Below are positions 24,765 to 33,255 of a stretch of DNA of 64,000 nucleotides, in pieces. Position 1 is the first letter of the stretch, and every line of letters begins with the position of its first letter. Origin of the DNA: Butyrivibrio sp. YAB3001 (GTDB lineage Bacteria; Bacillota; Clostridia; Lachnospirales; Lachnospiraceae); contig NZ_FOKR01000007.1 in the NCBI RefSeq assembly GCF_900112195.1, forward strand, positions 117,584 to 181,583, read 5' to 3'. Under the pieces are notes generated by a model. The model was not told the origin of the DNA, did not search any database, and saw nothing but the letters and a program-made list of their open reading frames with translations. The translations under genes were made by a program, and so were the position numbers.

Positions 24765-26006
24765 TTACCCCACCGGAATCATTCCTTCTGCCACAAAGAA
24801 CTGATCCGTTACTGATATATCAAGACTTCCGTTCTGCTCTCTTACTAGATCCTGCACGCTTCTAAGCCCAATCCCATGATTATTCTGGCTCTTTTTCCCT
24901 AGGACATGTCCTCCTTCAACCCTGACGGGGCCATTATAAGTATTCTTGATCTGAAGGAAAAGAATTCCAGCGGAAAACTGCATTGTAAGCACAATTCTCT
25001 TTTCATCAGCCTGAGCTGCAGCTTCAATAGCATTTTCCAAGAGGTTTCCGACTATAACATTGAGCTTACATCTTGAAACATCTATGTCTTCAGGTATTTT
25101 GATGTCGCAGGTTACATCAATCTGGTGGTTCTTTGCATTGTCCAGAAGATAGTTTATCAGGCTGTCAGTTTCATATTCTCCGGTATGTACCATCTGCTTT
25201 GAATCAACAAATGTCCTCCGCAGCTCATCAATATAGGTACAGATCTTTTCATCCTCGCCCTGTTTGGCAAGCCCTTCGATTTCAAACAGGTGATGCCTAA
25301 GATCATGTCGCAGGTTCTGTTCTTTTCTATCGGAGATTCGCATCAGCTCCATCTCATGCTTGTAGGCTTCCACTTCTCGCTCCAGGTAAATCTTCCTCAT
25401 CCTGTCTCCAAGGTTGATGGCAAGCCTGTTGTACAATATTACAGATAATGTAGATATTCCAAGAACACTTATGCAGGCAATCAGTCTGTAGATCCCAGCT
25501 TCCATCGCAGTCACGCAGTACAAAAGAACTGCGGCCAGGATTGGGAATCCCGAAAGGACCAACATTTCTTTTCCAACAACATCCCAAGACTTGCCTCTGC
25601 GGATTGTAATTCTCAAAACTCTTTCTATAACGAGTAAGAAAACCACTGTCAGTGCCATACTATAGAAATAATCTGACTCACCCAAAAAAGGAATAGTCAG
25701 CGCATAAGCCAACATATCGCAGGCAGCGCCTAGTACTGCTATTATCATGCAAACTGCCAGCTTCTTGATCAGTTTGCCCTCATATACACTTGATATAAGC
25801 AGCATCAGTAAAACATTTGTAAAAAGATTCACAACCGGCACATGAAACAGTTCATTAACTGCAAATGTTCCCACAAGCCAACATACGGAAAAGACAGCTC
25901 TTTTTATTCTATTGCCTGTTTCAAATTGGAGGAAATCCCCCAGAAATTGTCTGATCACAAGCAACAAGAAAAAGTTGCAAATAATATTTATCAGATAGTA
26001 TTCCAT
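24765..26006 (-). CDS. GHKL-type sensor histidine kinase (AgrC/NatK-like)
   Basis: A 413-residue membrane kinase: five to six helices (residues about 1-195), a coiled stretch, then the H-box NLRHDLRHHLFEIEGLAKQ, the N-box NVIVGNLLENAIEAAAQ and the G-box NHGIGLRSVQDLVREQ. This is the HATPase_c_5 family of peptide- or antibiotic-sensing kinases. It starts one nucleotide after the response regulator stop, so the two are co-translated. No AgrB/AgrD peptide pair is nearby, so the ligand is unknown. Confidence 0.9.
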   Translation of the reverse strand: MEYYLINIICNFFLLLVIRQFLGDFLQFETGNRIKRAVFSVCWLVGTFAVNELFHVPVVNLFTNVLLMLLISSVYEGKLIKKLAVCMIIAVLGAACDMLAYALTIPFLGESDYFYSMALTVVFLLVIERVLRITIRRGKSWDVVGKEMLVLSGFPILAAVLLYCVTAMEAGIYRLIACISVLGISTLSVILYNRLAINLGDRMRKIYLEREVEAYKHEMELMRISDRKEQNLRHDLRHHLFEIEGLAKQGEDEKICTYIDELRRTFVDSKQMVHTGEYETDSLINYLLDNAKNHQIDVTCDIKIPEDIDVSRCKLNVIVGNLLENAIEAAAQADEKRIVLTMQFSAGILFLQIKNTYNGPVRVEGGHVLGKKSQNNHGIGLRSVQDLVREQNGSLDISVTDQFFVAEGMIPVG

Positions 26007-26738
26007 TTAGCCCTCACAACACATTTTTTTCCAACGGGAAAAGATTTTATCTTTAAAAGAATCTGCGTATTTTCTGCTAACACTGATCTGCTCATCATTA
26101 TTCATGATCACATAATCAGTTCCGCTCTTCTTAAGTGCATTCAGATTGATCGCATATGAATTATGAATCTGCACAAAATAATCTGGAAGCTGTTTCATCT
26201 CTTCTGAAAGTTTTCCGTAATATTCTATGGTTTCATCCCTGCAGACTACAGAGATTATTCTTTTGTTGCTGCTAAGATATAATATGTCCTTACAGCTGAT
26301 GGTTATGTTCTCTCTTTTTACATTGCAAAAGAAATAGTCTTCCGATTCTCCAATTATTTCAAAGCCGCGCTTCAATGCCTTAAAAAGGGATTCTTCAGTG
26401 ATTGGTTTTACAAGAAAGTCCAGCGGCTGAACAGAAAAAAGTTTCATGGCATAAGTTTCTTTTGACGAAACATATATGATCTGAGTATGGAAGTTTCTGT
26501 TTTTCTCACGCAGAAACTTTCCAACGTCAATGCCGCTCATTCTGGCGAGTTCTATATCAAGAATCAAGAAATCATAAGACGAGCCACACCTTATACTCTC
26601 TATCAGTGCTTCCCCTGTGTAGAATATCTCAGCGTGAAATTTGGCGCCAATCTGTTGTGAATTCTCAATTAGTATCTTTTCAATTTCCTGGCAGGTTAGT
26701 GATTCATCATCACATATAGCTACTTTGTAGGTGTTCAT
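26007..26738 (-). CDS. LytTR-family response regulator
   Basis: About 243 residues. The receiver domain starts YKVAICDDESLTCQEIEKIL with the phospho-acceptor Asp in YDFLILDIELARMSG; the LytTR DNA-binding domain occupies the last 110 residues (ENITISCKDILYLSSNKRII, YFVQIHNSYAINLNALKK). I chose the ATG at 26738 because GGGGGAG precedes it and the predicted transcription start is about 26776, which excludes the upstream ATG at 26777. It is the first gene of a three-gene operon and probably binds the tandem sites in front of itself. Confidence 0.9.
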   Translation of the reverse strand: MNTYKVAICDDESLTCQEIEKILIENSQQIGAKFHAEIFYTGEALIESIRCGSSYDFLILDIELARMSGIDVGKFLREKNRNFHTQIIYVSSKETYAMKLFSVQPLDFLVKPITEESLFKALKRGFEIIGESEDYFFCNVKRENITISCKDILYLSSNKRIISVVCRDETIEYYGKLSEEMKQLPDYFVQIHNSYAINLNALKKSGTDYVIMNNDEQISVSRKYADSFKDKIFSRWKKMCCEG

Positions 26739-26781
26739 AAGCTCCCCCATCAGCATAATAAGTGCATAAACACACAAAGGA

Positions 26782-26847
26782 ATTATACCATTCCTGCAGT
26801 AAATAAGGCCGCTAATTGTAATAATTAACGGCCAACTTGTAATAATT
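26782..26847 (-). promoter_or_regulatory. Predicted LytTR-regulated promoter, copy C (autoregulation)
   Basis: TGTAATAATT at 26817-26826 and 26838-26847 (21-bp period); in the minus sense the nearer unit is CCGTTAATTATTACA, close to the LytTR consensus. TATAAT (26782-26787 complement, with an extended TG) is 29 nt downstream of the site, one nt more than in copies A and B. It drives the response regulator-kinase-lipoprotein operon. Confidence 0.65.
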
Positions 26848-27030
26848 TGCAGTTATAGAAAATAATTGGTGTACTAATACTTTAACATCAGGCGTTCTGA
26901 AACATAGAAAAAATACTGTAGTTCAGCATTTTGGATGTGATAATACAGTGCCAAGCATTTCATAAACGACTTTTATGTAATCACATGCTATCCTATATAT
27001 CTCTTATGAGAAATCTTCACATTGCTCTGC

Positions 27031-27126
27031 TTAACCATAACGTACTGCATGGTAGTATCCTCTTCCGCACAACTCCTCATCAGTTTCAGCTGATTTGATA
27101 ACTATTGAATCGTTTATTTCTTCCAT
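27031..27126 (-). pseudogene. 31-codon N-terminal remnant after the 198-aa gene
   Basis: ATG at 27126 begins one nucleotide after the stop of the upstream gene: MEEINDSIVIKSAETDEELC, then GRGYYHAVRYG and TAA. The coupling suggests a real operon partner that was cut short. Family not recognised. The remaining stretch to the promoter at 26847 (about 180 bp) shows no further gene. Confidence 0.4.
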
Positions 27127-27127
27127 T

Positions 27128-27721
27128 TTATTCTAACCACTTCTCCAATCCACGGTCAGTCCAGACCTGAACCTCTACATAGCATTCCGGCCCATATTTA
27201 AAGTCCGGATTCCATTCCTGAGGCAGCCCATACTTGTCTATGATATTCTGAATCTCTTCAAAACTGTAAAGCCTATTTCTATATTCTTTCCCATCCTTTA
27301 CATTACCGCTGAAAGTAGGGTGGGAATCTCCGTAAGTGAACGAGAGCATGCTCGTATCTAACTCATCGGTATCAATTATAATGCTTGCGGTATGTTCATA
27401 CCATTTTTCAAAAAACGGCACTTCTTCCACTACCATATAATGCGGGGTGTCTCTCTCAGGTCTTCCACCGATTTTTATAAATTCGTTTCGAAGGATTGCT
27501 TCAAAACGTCTCCGCTTCTGAAGATAATCGGATGGCCGTTTGGCCAGAAAAACATCCGGCTTATCCTTGCGAATCTGTTCCAGAACCTTTTCTCCATCCT
27601 CATCAGATAGATCAGATATACTCCGAAACGGACCTTTTTCTCTTTCATAATAATGATATAATCTCATGCTACTCTCTTGGCTTACCCCCCTCTTTTCCCC
27701 AGAATTCAATCCAATACTCAT
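27128..27721 (-). CDS. Conserved hypothetical protein, about 198 aa
   Basis: A well-formed globular protein without signal or membrane segments: MRLYHYYEREKGPFRSISD, HYMVVEEVPFFEKWYEHTAS, FTYGDSHPTFSGNVKDGKEY and KYGPECYVEVQVWTD. LYHY at the start with later Glu residues recalls ADP-ribosyltransferase-like or RES-like folds, but this is only a resemblance. The start may be the ATG at 27667 (MRLYHYY) rather than 27721. Function unknown. Confidence 0.6.
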   Translation of the reverse strand: MSIGLNSGEKRGVSQESSMRLYHYYEREKGPFRSISDLSDEDGEKVLEQIRKDKPDVFLAKRPSDYLQKRRRFEAILRNEFIKIGGRPERDTPHYMVVEEVPFFEKWYEHTASIIIDTDELDTSMLSFTYGDSHPTFSGNVKDGKEYRNRLYSFEEIQNIIDKYGLPQEWNPDFKYGPECYVEVQVWTDRGLEKWLE

Positions 27722-27916
27722 CCCGAAAAATTGCGTTTGTTATGGGCGCACTACTGAAAGTTAAATTATTCTTTATGTCCATAATGATGTTATAAACATC
27801 GGTGAAGCATCCTTACTCCTTTCAAATCCACAATTCCCATAACGTTGTTTTTCTTCGAAATGTTTTATTCCCACAAATTTTCAGCCCCTAATACTTCAGT
27901 TTATAATTTAGTTTTT

Positions 27917-28384
27917 TCACCGCATCAAATTGGTCAAGCCCATTACCAATTTACATTGAATGTATCGAGCATATTCCTGCACTAGCTGAAGAAGTCCTCT
28001 TCCGTCACATAGAAGATGATGAGTTATAAAAAGAACTCTCGTTCCGCTCTCGGAAGGATAAGCAAAAGCCTTAAGCAATGCTTCCTTTTGAACATTCCAA
28101 CCGGCTGAAGATACCGCCTCGTAATCAGTCTGCCAGTTATCGTTTGCTTTTTTTACCGTTACTGGGATTTCAAGTTGCGATTGCTCCTCATAATATATCC
28201 TGTAACTTCCCTGCTCCTTGGCTATCAGACTTCTCATAAGCGGATGAGCTGATTTTAGAACACCTATGCTCTCGATGATCCTGTTCTCACCAAACTCTGC
28301 CCCAATCTCTGCCACGATGCCAAAGTGCATGTTCGGACACATATAGTGCGCCCTTTTCGTATATAAGTATTTTCTATCTGACAT
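27917..28384 (-). pseudogene. NRPS condensation-domain-like protein, N-terminal fragment
   Basis: The 155-residue frame contains ITHHLLCDGRGLLQLVQEYA, the HHxxxDG active-site motif of condensation/chloramphenicol-acetyltransferase-like acyltransferases, preceded by the matching N-terminal subdomain (VLKSAHPLMRSLIAKEQ). The whole C-terminal subdomain is missing, so it cannot form the active tunnel. Full-length relatives in Lachnospiraceae are about 450 residues. Confidence 0.65.
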
Positions 28385-28436
28385 GGGTTTATCTTTCCTT
28401 TATTTATCCTATCAGTTCGATTATCTATACTAACAA

Positions 28437-28720
28437 ACGCCTTAGTCAATATTTATTTTATCTTAAATCATAGTATCCATTTTTGCTACAAGTCTTTCCT
28501 TTGGAACTGCGCCCATTTCATCATCATAAAGATACGGATTATTATATACATAGTAAAAGCAGCGTACAATCCGTGATTCGAATCATACGCTGCCAAATAC
28601 ATTCCTTTTTGTTCTTAGACGTACCATAATAATCACTAAGATGGTCCAACCCTGCATCAAAGTAGACTGTTCCCAGAATATCAAGCTTAAACCGTCTCAG
28701 ATTTCAGATCAACAACGCCT
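28437..28720 (-). pseudogene. Unidentified coding remnants
   Basis: Between the condensation fragment and the CBM2 gene there is no intact gene. Minus-strand frames read LDILGTVYFDAGLDHLSDYY in one part and YVYNNPYLYDDEMGAVPKER to a TAA in another, with a frame change near the hairpin GCAGCGTA...TACGCTGC (28558-28592). This looks like a frameshifted gene tail that I cannot name. Confidence 0.35.
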
Positions 28721-28742
28721 ACTATGAAGAACAAGACAGCGC

Positions 28743-28784
28743 AAAAGGGCCGCGCACTAATAGTTTAGTGCGACAGCCCCTTAA
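28743..28784 (-). terminator. Terminator of the CBM2 protein gene
   Basis: AAGGGCCGCGCACTAA (28745-28760) pairs with TTAGTGCGACAGCCCCTT (28765-28782) with one bulge, followed by CCTTTTG in the minus direction, immediately after the stop at 28789. Confidence 0.75.
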
Positions 28785-28788
28785 AGTC

Positions 28789-30507
28789 TTATCTATAACT
28801 GTATTGAATCAATTCGTTCACTTCATGAAGCCCATCTGCGTCAATATCAAATACATACCATGCATTACCGCTGCCGCTTGTAGGAACTTCAAATGTGTCC
28901 ACAAGAACGCTTCCCTTGTATGCGTTGACGGTTGCTCCTGATTCTGCTATCACAGGGGTGCCGCTGTAGTTATAGGCAACATACTTAAGCGTTTTTCCTT
29001 TAAAGTATTCGTTGTCGATATCTATAGTTATAGTTTCCGGTCCTAATCCGCGGGTATTATCAACATCTAAAGTTACTACAACTTCGCCGCTGCTGCTAAG
29101 TTTTTTCTTTGTGTAGTCAACGGTGGCGACCTTTCCACCATCCTCCCCATAAATATCCAGATGCGAATCCAGATCTTTGGGAGTAGGATTCCATGTGAGT
29201 ACTATTCTGTACTGTCCTTCAGGAAGCACCGGTGAAATAGCCATTACTACAGGTTCTATTGATTCCTGCTCCACTGCGGTAACGTTAAAGTATCCGGTAA
29301 TGAAACCATCGATTGATACTTCTGCAGTGTAATCTCCTTCCTTTACAGCAAACTGTACATCTCCATTTTCAGTTGAGACTGCTTCTGCAATGAAGTCACC
29401 TTCCTGATTGTCTTTACCTTCACGAAGCCTTACAACAGCACCTTCAATTGAAGATCCCTTTACAGCATTTATAACACGTCCATAGATTGCGAGAATAATT
29501 GCTTCAGCCTCTTCTGAATACTTTGTCAGCACATAGTCATTTATCTGCGCGGAGGAATCTACTGTAACATCCGGATTATCCCAGGGAGCAACTACGTTGA
29601 ATCCGAAAGATACAGATTCTCCTGCCGGAATATTCTGATTGTAAACTGCATTCTTTATAACATATCTTCCGTTCTCGTGCTGTTCGATAATGCCGTTCCA
29701 TATCTGTGTGATTTCGTTGGCAAAATCAAATTCAAGTCCCCAGTCCTCAATAGTCTTGTCAGTATTGTTCGTGATAGTTACCTGGCCTGTGAAGCCTGTC
29801 TCCCAGTCTGCTATAACTTCATAAGTGACTGTGTAGTCTTCTTCTTGCGTATCTTTCTTGGCATTCAGGTTTTTAAAATCAGTGGGTTCGCCATTAAAAG
29901 CTGCACCAACGCTGAACCCAAAGAATACAGATCCGCCAACCGGAATATCCTGATTCCAGCCGCAGTTATTAATAACAAACACGCCGTTTTCATGGCTTTC
30001 TACAACGCCGTTCCAGATTGTTGTAAAATCTGGAGCGTCATAGGCCATGCTCAGTTTCCAGTCTTCGATAACCCTATCGCTCGTATTCTCGATAGTAACA
30101 CCTGCATTGTATCCATCTCCCCAATCTTCAAGGAGAGCAAATGTAACCTTGTATTCGGAATCTGCAGATTCTTCTGCTGCAACAGGTTCTTCTACTACAA
30201 CAGGCTCTTCAGGGAAAACTTCCGTCTCTTCTTCGGGTGCTTCTGGCAGCACGTATGTTACTTTAGACTCCTCAGTAGGAACGATAGTTGTGTCCTCCTC
30301 ATCAGAAGTAATTGCTGCGTCCTCCTCATCAGAATCGATAGTTGCGTTCTCCTCATCAGAAGTAATTGCTGCGTCCTCCTCATCGGGGGCGATTGTAACA
30401 TTCTCTTCACCGGGCAATTCTTCAGCAAAAGAATTGAATGAGATCATGTTAAAAGACATTGCTACTACTAATAACGCCGAAACCAAAACACTCTTTTTCT
30501 TGAACAT
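28789..30507 (-). CDS. Secreted protein with two CBM2-type cellulose-binding modules
   Basis: 572 residues with a signal peptide (SVLVSALLVVAMSFNMISF). Next comes an acidic segment made of about five 9-residue repeats (SDEEDAAIT type, 27 bp in DNA). Two CBM2-like modules follow (VTIENTSDRVIEDWKL... and VTITNNTDKTIEDWGLEFDF..., each with Trp and WNG residues), then a carboxypeptidase-regulatory-like domain (GRVINAVKGSSIEGAVVRL) and a YfaP-like beta-domain (LTWNPTPKDLDSHLDIYGED). No catalytic domain and no sortase or SLH anchor is visible. It probably sticks to plant cell walls or carries partner enzymes. Confidence 0.8.
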   Translation of the reverse strand: MFKKKSVLVSALLVVAMSFNMISFNSFAEELPGEENVTIAPDEEDAAITSDEENATIDSDEEDAAITSDEEDTTIVPTEESKVTYVLPEAPEEETEVFPEEPVVVEEPVAAEESADSEYKVTFALLEDWGDGYNAGVTIENTSDRVIEDWKLSMAYDAPDFTTIWNGVVESHENGVFVINNCGWNQDIPVGGSVFFGFSVGAAFNGEPTDFKNLNAKKDTQEEDYTVTYEVIADWETGFTGQVTITNNTDKTIEDWGLEFDFANEITQIWNGIIEQHENGRYVIKNAVYNQNIPAGESVSFGFNVVAPWDNPDVTVDSSAQINDYVLTKYSEEAEAIILAIYGRVINAVKGSSIEGAVVRLREGKDNQEGDFIAEAVSTENGDVQFAVKEGDYTAEVSIDGFITGYFNVTAVEQESIEPVVMAISPVLPEGQYRIVLTWNPTPKDLDSHLDIYGEDGGKVATVDYTKKKLSSSGEVVVTLDVDNTRGLGPETITIDIDNEYFKGKTLKYVAYNYSGTPVIAESGATVNAYKGSVLVDTFEVPTSGSGNAWYVFDIDADGLHEVNELIQYSYR

Positions 30508-30669
30508 AATATACCCCTTCTACAATACTTAATTGTCAGTTTAGGCAATATCACAGCGCCGGCAGAAGTGATATCACCAAAAAGAAGTATACCAATAAAA
30601 TATATAATATGCAATTAGCAGTTATAATAATTACGCATTTTCGTGATTTTTGTAATTTCGATCAATTCG

Positions 30670-31041
30670 TTATTTTTTTCTTTCTTGGGCAACGCCATTG
30701 ATGCAAGCAAAAAGGAACTCTATCATCATGGAGAAATACTTATTGGCCAGATCATTTTTCTTTTCCCCAAGCGTCTTCGCCACAAGCGCTGTTCCCCCTG
30801 AACCAAACATAAGTCCCAAGGCTCCAAGGATCATAAGCGCCGGCATGACGATATTTATGGCAGCAAATGCGTTTTTCCCTACAAAGTTAGAAACAAACAG
30901 TCCATCAACAACACCATATATAGAAGTAAAAACTACCATTGTCATTGATGGGAAGCAGTATCTCAGTAATCTTTTATAATCAAAGTGATCAGCAAGCTGT
31001 ATCACATCCTTTTCTTTTCTCAAAAACATACCTAACCTCAA
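30670..31041 (-). pseudogene. MATE efflux protein, N-terminal fragment
   Basis: The frame encodes the first three helices of a MATE (NorM/VmrA-like) pump: YCFPSMTMVVFTSIYGVVDG, FAAINIVMPALMILGALGL and GSGGTALVAKTLGEKKNDLA. It stops after 123 residues where about 450 are needed. Its start overlaps the stop of the marR-type gene (ATGA), so the original unit was regulator plus pump; only the regulator remains intact. Confidence 0.75.
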
Positions 31042-31475
31042 AATTTATTCATTTCATCTTCAAGTCTGCTGTTATACATTTCAAGCAGCCGGATAAGTGT
31101 TTCCTGTTCTTTTTCTGTAAAGGAGAAAAATGCCTTTCTCTCAGCCTCAAGAATAAGATCTGCACTTTGTCCCGCCATCTGTATTCCCTCTTTTGTCAGA
31201 AGAAATCTCTTTTCGCGTCCGTTTTTATCCGAAACAAACACCTTGCCTTCATTCAGGAGCTTTTTCATAGCTGAATTCACTGTCTGCTTAGGCAAAAGAT
31301 ATTCATCTATTATTTCTTTCTGTGTAAACCCACTTTCTGAGGCTCTAATGGCATATAGAATCATTATTGTTGTCTCAGACATTTCAAACTTTTTGGACTG
31401 CTTCTGATAAATACTGTTCAGCTCTTTGTCCAGGTTTATGAATTTCATCAGGTTTTCACTATTCTCGTGAGGCAT
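31038..31475 (-). CDS. MarR-family transcriptional regulator
   Basis: About 145 residues with the winged-helix core TTIMILYAIRASESGFTQKE, LLPKQTVNSAMKKLLNEGKV and the wing SDKNGREKRFLLTKEG. The ATG at 31475 has GGAGGG 6 nt upstream; frames reaching 31610 only read through promoter and a terminator-like repeat. A large palindrome in front of it is the likely autoregulatory operator. It overlaps the truncated MATE gene by 4 nt. Confidence 0.88.
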   Translation of the reverse strand: MPHENSENLMKFINLDKELNSIYQKQSKKFEMSETTIMILYAIRASESGFTQKEIIDEYLLPKQTVNSAMKKLLNEGKVFVSDKNGREKRFLLTKEGIQMAGQSADLILEAERKAFFSFTEKEQETLIRLLEMYNSRLEDEMNKF

Positions 31476-31495
31476 TCTTTCCCTCCAAATAAAAT

Positions 31496-31538
31496 AATCC
31501 GAAATCAGACTTCGATTATAATAGTCCGATTTCGGATT
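31496..31538. promoter_or_regulatory. Palindromic operator/promoter of the marR-type gene
   Basis: AATCCGAAATCAGACT (31496-31511) and AGTCCGATTTCGGATT (31523-31538) are 16-bp arms with one mismatch around an 11-bp centre containing TATAAT on both strands. A MarR dimer bound here would cover the -10 box, giving classic autorepression. Confidence 0.75.
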
Positions 31539-31600
31539 AATATCAATATTCATTATTTCATTTATGTTCAGAGATAACGCTCCATGCAGGAACTGGAAAA

Positions 31601-31646
31601 GTAAGTACATGCCTTATGATATCACAGCTATATAGGCTATTCTACA
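31601..31646 (-). repeat. Terminator-linked repeat, copy 2 (one arm lost)
   Basis: The conserved block (minus sense TGTAGAATAGCC...GCTGTGATATCAT) and the first terminator arm AAGGCATGTACTTAC are present, but the second arm has been replaced by unrelated sequence. It lies 3' of the 231-aa gene, as the other two copies lie 3' of minus-strand genes. Confidence 0.55.
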
Positions 31647-31676
31647 GCTTTTACGGCTTATTTTTTGTTCCCATTT

Positions 31677-32372
31677 TTATCTGTTATTCACTGTGATCCT
31701 TCCAATTTTCAAGTGCTTAATCAGCTTTTCGTTTTTCACCACTGTGTGCTGCGGTAAAATAACGTTCTGGAAATAATCTCCATCCCCGGCAAGCAATGCG
31801 CCCGGTTCATCATCAAATCCTGAAAAATCCATGTTAAGTGCCAAATATTCGGCATATTTTGCCCCAAGATCCCGCCTGCGGATCACAGAATATATAAGAA
31901 CCTCGTTAAGCCCTGTTCTCTCCCGGTTGAAGTCGCTCATTTTACTGTATAACTCAGTGGCTTCTTTAAAGGCAGTCTCTTCCTGTGATGTATTTAATGC
32001 CATTCCTGCCCTTTGAGCTTCATTGTAGTAGATGATATGGGACAGATACGTATTTATCGCCGTCTTCATAGCAAGTTCACTGATAAACTGAGAATCCAGT
32101 CCGGCTGAAAAATGTGTGTTCCACCAGTGCAGCGGATCTTCGGGATCATATAAAAGTGCCTGCTTCTGGACAAATTCTTCGGTGGTGTATATGTAATAGC
32201 CAAATTCACGTAGTGTCAGATCGTTGCCGTCCACAGAAATCACAACTTCATCCAGATGATCTTCATAATGAAAGGCAGTCGCCGTCCTATAAATCTGCGC
32301 TCCGATAATCGCAATGATACTTGTTATTGCCAAAACAATAATGATTTTTTTCTCATTACCGGCCATATACAA
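31677..32372 (-). CDS. Membrane-anchored SurA-N-like protein, 231 aa
   Basis: One N-terminal membrane segment (IIIVLAITSIIAIIGAQIY) then an extracellular helical domain: VVISVDGNDLTLREFGYYIY is the opening typical of SurA/PrsA-type N-terminal chaperone domains. There is no parvulin PPIase domain after it. It may be a chaperone-like holdase at the cell surface. It is the last gene of a three-gene unit with a LuxR-type HTH protein and a membrane protein. Confidence 0.6.
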   Translation of the reverse strand: MYMAGNEKKIIIVLAITSIIAIIGAQIYRTATAFHYEDHLDEVVISVDGNDLTLREFGYYIYTTEEFVQKQALLYDPEDPLHWWNTHFSAGLDSQFISELAMKTAINTYLSHIIYYNEAQRAGMALNTSQEETAFKEATELYSKMSDFNRERTGLNEVLIYSVIRRRDLGAKYAEYLALNMDFSGFDDEPGALLAGDGDYFQNVILPQHTVVKNEKLIKHLKIGRITVNNR

Positions 32373-32428
32373 TCCTCTTTATGTGGAATTACCTTTATAT
32401 AGACCAGAGCTCATTTCTTTAATCCATT

Positions 32429-32671
32429 TCAGGCCTGATCATCTTTAAGAAACAATTCCTGGAATTCCTTTCTTCCGGGGACCCACGCTTTCTCGTAGAT
32501 GTGCGTAAAATGGTTCTTAACGGTCTGTTCTGATATTCCAAGCATATATGCTATTCTTCTGTTAGAGAATCCGGACAACTTTAGAAAGCCCAGTTCCAGC
32601 TCACGTCTTGTAAAGCCGTATTTCTGAGCAACTTTGAGATAATGCTGTTTTGTTATCTCATTTTCCATCAT
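32429..32671 (-). CDS. LuxR-type HTH regulator, 80 aa
   Basis: Almost the whole protein is a GerE/LuxR helix-turn-helix: RRELELGFLKLSGFSNRRIA, YMLGISEQTVKNHFTHIYEK. No receiver or ligand-binding domain is attached. The start overlaps the stop of the upstream membrane protein gene by 4 nt, so the membrane protein is a good candidate for controlling it. Confidence 0.85.
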   Translation of the reverse strand: MMENEITKQHYLKVAQKYGFTRRELELGFLKLSGFSNRRIAYMLGISEQTVKNHFTHIYEKAWVPGRKEFQELFLKDDQA

Positions 32672-33141
32672 TCTCCAAGATCCATTTCTTCATTCATTTT
32701 TCGCTCAGCATTTAGTCTTAGCGGAAGGAGCAGGAACTCAATAATAACCGCATACAATCCGGCCAGAAAACACACTGCCAGATTGGGGCCTATTGTTTCC
32801 GGAGTATCCAGATGCCCCATCAGAAGGATTCCTGATATGATTATTGCAAAAAGAGCTGCATGTACAGTAAGTTTCTGCGCCGCAACCACGGCCCCTATAA
32901 TATTTTTAAGTTCCAGCAGACTAAATGGCTTGATGCCAACAGAAAAAGCTTTTATGAAATTCTTCCATTCCCCCATGATAAGTAATCCGGGAATAAGGAT
33001 CAATACTATAAGCAGTAACGACGGAAGATCAAGGAACCAGTAGATAGCAGACATTCCATAGCTACCACCCAGAACACTAATCATGAATACCACAATAAAC
33101 AGTATCATTTCTCCGATTAGAACCAATCTTATATTTTTCAT
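32668..33141 (-). CDS. Four-helix membrane protein, MotA/ExbB-like
   Basis: 157 residues, about four helices: LIGEMILFIVVFMISVLGGS, LPSLLLIVLILIPGLLI, ALFAIIISGILLMGHLD and NLAVCFLAGLYAVIIEFLLL. The layout, with a cytoplasmic loop after helix 2 (MGEWKNFIKAFSVGI) and the last two helices, resembles MotA/TolQ/ExbB channel proteins but is shorter and has no recognisable partner. It starts the membrane protein - HTH - SurA-like operon; perhaps a sensor. Confidence 0.6.
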   Translation of the reverse strand: MKNIRLVLIGEMILFIVVFMISVLGGSYGMSAIYWFLDLPSLLLIVLILIPGLLIMGEWKNFIKAFSVGIKPFSLLELKNIIGAVVAAQKLTVHAALFAIIISGILLMGHLDTPETIGPNLAVCFLAGLYAVIIEFLLLPLRLNAERKMNEEMDLGE

Positions 33142-33255
33142 GGCAGTTCTCCTTTCAATACTCGTATCAGGTCAGATCCTCGAATAGGAAGTGACGCATC
33201 CTTCGTTCTTGATTTGAAACTACCACAAATATATACAGAATGATATAGTACCTTT

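Noticed and set aside
20290..30410. Possible CRISPR array from short repeats
   Set aside because: The only regular repeat (30290-30410) is the coding 27-bp acidic repeat without unique spacers; no cas genes are present.
29677..30532. Long plus-strand frames opposite the CBM2 protein gene
   Set aside because: They mirror the 27-bp acidic repeat and have no start signals; products are Ser- or Cys/Val-rich artefacts.
30610..30660. TTATAATAATTACGC and nearby TTTTTGTAATTTC upstream of the CBM2 gene looked like a fourth LytTR promoter
   Set aside because: The two units do not keep the 21-bp period or the GTTAAT core, and no TATAAT lies at 28-29 nt.
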